DNA from: an uncultured Oscillospiraceae bacterium
Lineage (GTDB): Bacteria; Bacillota; Clostridia; Oscillospirales; Oscillospiraceae
Assembly (NCBI GenBank): GCA_910579725.1
Contig: CAJTUD010000104.1
Coordinates: 1 to 5,951, forward strand
Length of the DNA: 5,951 bases
Direction of reading: 5' to 3'
Shown here: in pieces, positions 4,567 to 5,951 of the stretch
How the letters are laid out: each line of letters opens with the position of its first letter
Numbering within the stretch: the first letter of the stretch is position 1
Position numbers and translations under genes: made by a program
The notes under the pieces: generated by a model
The model's input: only the letters and a program-made list of their open reading frames with translations
Told to the model about the DNA's origin: nothing
The model's database searches: none

Positions 4567-5838
4567 ATGATTGACAGAATTCAGGCCGCGCTGAAAAAGT
4601 GCGGAATTTCCATGTGGCGGATCAACGAAACAGCGGAGGAGACGGCAGAGCTGTTTTTCGTCCGTCAGGCTCTGGATACCCGAAGGATCAAGGATGTGCG
4701 CAAGTACGAGGTGACGGTGTTCCGGGATGTGGAGAGCGGCGGCCGGGGCTTCACCTCCGTCAACCTGATCTCCTCCATGGAGGAAGAGCAACTTGAGCGG
4801 GAGCTGGAGGACGCGTACTACGCCGCCCGGTTTGCCGCCAATCCCCCCTACGAGCTGACCGAAGCGGTAAAGGCGCCTCCGGCGGCAAAAGCCGGGGAAC
4901 TGGCGGAGGCGCCACTGGCCCGGAGCGCCGGGAAGATGGCGAAGGCTCTGTTTGCTCCGGATACCCGGGAGGATGCCTTTGTCAACTCCGCCGAGCTGTT
5001 CGCCGTCCGCAAACAGGTACATATTCTTTCCTCCGAGGGGACGGACGTGTCCTACACCGACGTCAACATCAACGGCGAGTTTGTAGTCCAATGCCGGGAG
5101 CCGGAGGACGTGGAGATCCATAACACCTTTGAGTATGGCGAGCTGAACGAGCAGGCCCTCTCCGCCAAGGTGGAGGAGGCTCTGACCTTTGTCCGCGACC
5201 GGGCCCGGGCCCGGCGGGTTCTCAGGAGCGGCGACTGTGATCTGGTGCTCAGCGGAAATGCCGTGGCGGAGGTGCTCTCCTACTACGTGCAGCGCTCCTC
5301 CGCATCGACGGTGTACGCGAAGTACTCCACCTGGCAGCGGGGGGAAGATGTGCAGGGAGAGGGAACCGCCGGAGAGCGCCTGAACGTGAACCTGTGCGCC
5401 ACCATTCCTTACAGCGCGGAGGGCATTCCCATGGCGGACATGCCCCTGCTGCGGGAGGGGAAGCTGGAGGCATACCACGGGCCCAACCGCTTCTGCCGCT
5501 ATCTGGACGTGAAACCTACGGGCAGCTATCAGAAGGTGGCCTGTGCCAACGGGACGGTACCCTTCGCGGAGCTGAAGAAAGGTCCCTGCCTGTGGGCCGT
5601 CGTCTTCTCCGACTTCCAGATGGACGCCATGAGCGGACATTTTGGCGGAGAGATCCGTCTGGCCTATCTGATCGATGGGGACACGGTCACGCCGGTGACA
5701 GGCGGCTCCGTCAACGGCAGCATTTTGGAGGCGCAGAAGCATCTGACCTTTTCCACCGAGCGCTATCTCACCGCCAGCTATGACGGCCCCTACGCCGTCC
5801 GCCTGACTGGCATTAGCATTGCCGGAACGGAGGCATAG
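4567..5838 (+). CDS. pmbA: TldE/PmbA-type partner subunit lacking the zinc motif
   Basis: A 423-residue member of the same family as the preceding gene. It is expected to be the non-metal subunit of a TldD-TldE heterodimer protease; E. coli PmbA/TldE is 450 residues. Similarity is clearest near the C terminus: SGHFGGEIRLAYLIDGD (356-372) followed by PVTGGSVNGSILEA (376-389), the family's closing strands. Where TldD has HEAFGH, this protein reads AEVLSY (234-239). The glutamate stays while both zinc histidines are lost, and no Cys-Gly-Lys ligand motif appears near the end. Residues 98-130 form an Ala/Lys/Glu-rich low-complexity linker between the N-terminal domain and the core. The ATG is preceded by GGGAGGT (4553-4559) at 7 nt. 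The 16-bp gap to tldD with no promoter between indicates one operon. The pairing with tldD makes the role convincing, although TldE sequences are divergent. Confidence 0.88.
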   Translation: MIDRIQAALKKCGISMWRINETAEETAELFFVRQALDTRRIKDVRKYEVTVFRDVESGGRGFTSVNLISSMEEEQLERELEDAYYAARFAANPPYELTEAVKAPPAAKAGELAEAPLARSAGKMAKALFAPDTREDAFVNSAELFAVRKQVHILSSEGTDVSYTDVNINGEFVVQCREPEDVEIHNTFEYGELNEQALSAKVEEALTFVRDRARARRVLRSGDCDLVLSGNAVAEVLSYYVQRSSASTVYAKYSTWQRGEDVQGEGTAGERLNVNLCATIPYSAEGIPMADMPLLREGKLEAYHGPNRFCRYLDVKPTGSYQKVACANGTVPFAELKKGPCLWAVVFSDFQMDAMSGHFGGEIRLAYLIDGDTVTPVTGGSVNGSILEAQKHLTFSTERYLTASYDGPYAVRLTGISIAGTEA

Positions 5839-5843
5839 GGCCG

Positions 5844-5951
5844 ATGGACCGGAAGAAAATCATGGCTCTGGCCCGGGAGCTGGCGCTGCCGGAACCGGTA
5901 CTGGGGCCGCTGGAGCGGGCTGCGGAGCGGCTCCCTTCGGATCTCCCCATA
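5844..5951 (+). CDS. Start of a third gene in the tldD/tldE operon, cut by the window end
   Basis: An open frame runs from ATG 5844 to the window edge: 36 codons, starting MDRKKIMALARELALPEP, with no stop. The start lies 5 bp after the pmbA stop. GGAGG (5829-5833), inside the end of pmbA, ends 10 nt before it, so the genes are tightly coupled. The visible part is soluble and helix-prone, rich in Leu, Ala, Glu and Arg, with no signal peptide or recognisable motif. I cannot assign a family from this fragment. An alternative in-frame ATG at 5862 has no ribosome site. The spacing makes it a likely member of the same transcript. Confidence 0.7.
   Translation, partial: MDRKKIMALARELALPEPVLGPLERAAERLPSDLPI

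Noticed and set aside
4429..5742. 437-codon open frame on the minus strand opposite pmbA and the tldD end
   Set aside because: It spans the antisense of two well-supported genes, has shadow-type composition and no recognisable motif, and no operon logic on that strand.

Overview
The window is a compact stretch of bacterial chromosome with no mobile elements, tRNA or rRNA genes, CRISPR arrays or long repeats. GC content is high (roughly 60% by eye), and codons end mostly in G or C. Every gene has a purine-rich AGGAGG-type Shine-Dalgarno site 7-10 nt upstream of its start, and TTG and GTG starts are used next to ATG. Together with the gene types, this suggests a GC-rich Clostridia, such as a gut Oscillospirales member of the Flavonifractor/Lawsonibacter kind. 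That placement is an inference and has not been tested by any search.

All genes lie on the plus strand, in three transcription blocks. (1) Positions 1-1905: a strong intrinsic terminator (32-63) closes an upstream unit outside the window. A sigma-A-type promoter (99-127) then drives a two-gene unit: a 464-residue MATE multidrug/metabolite exporter and, overlapping its stop by ATGA, a 114-residue protein. I read the small protein as only the second half of a macro (ADP-ribose-binding) domain with an altered phosphate loop. (2) Positions 1930-3083: a near-consensus promoter (TTGACA-17-TATAGT) drives a monocistronic 6-phosphofructokinase gene, pfkA, closed by a 9-bp-stem terminator. The catalytic residues are intact, but several residues that bind PEP/ADP in the E. 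coli enzyme are replaced. (3) Positions 3138-5951: a TldD/TldE (PmbA) protease pair. The first subunit carries the HExxxH zinc site and the second has lost both histidines. A third co-directional gene follows closely and is cut off by the window edge.

The blocks have separate jobs: export, glycolysis, and intracellular processing of peptides or unfolded proteins. Nothing in the sequence links them beyond adjacency. The parts most worth a second look are the half-macro protein, the altered pfkA effector site, the hairpin arrangements around pfkA, and the truncated partner of the tldD/tldE unit. I see no strong evidence for a wholly new multi-gene system.
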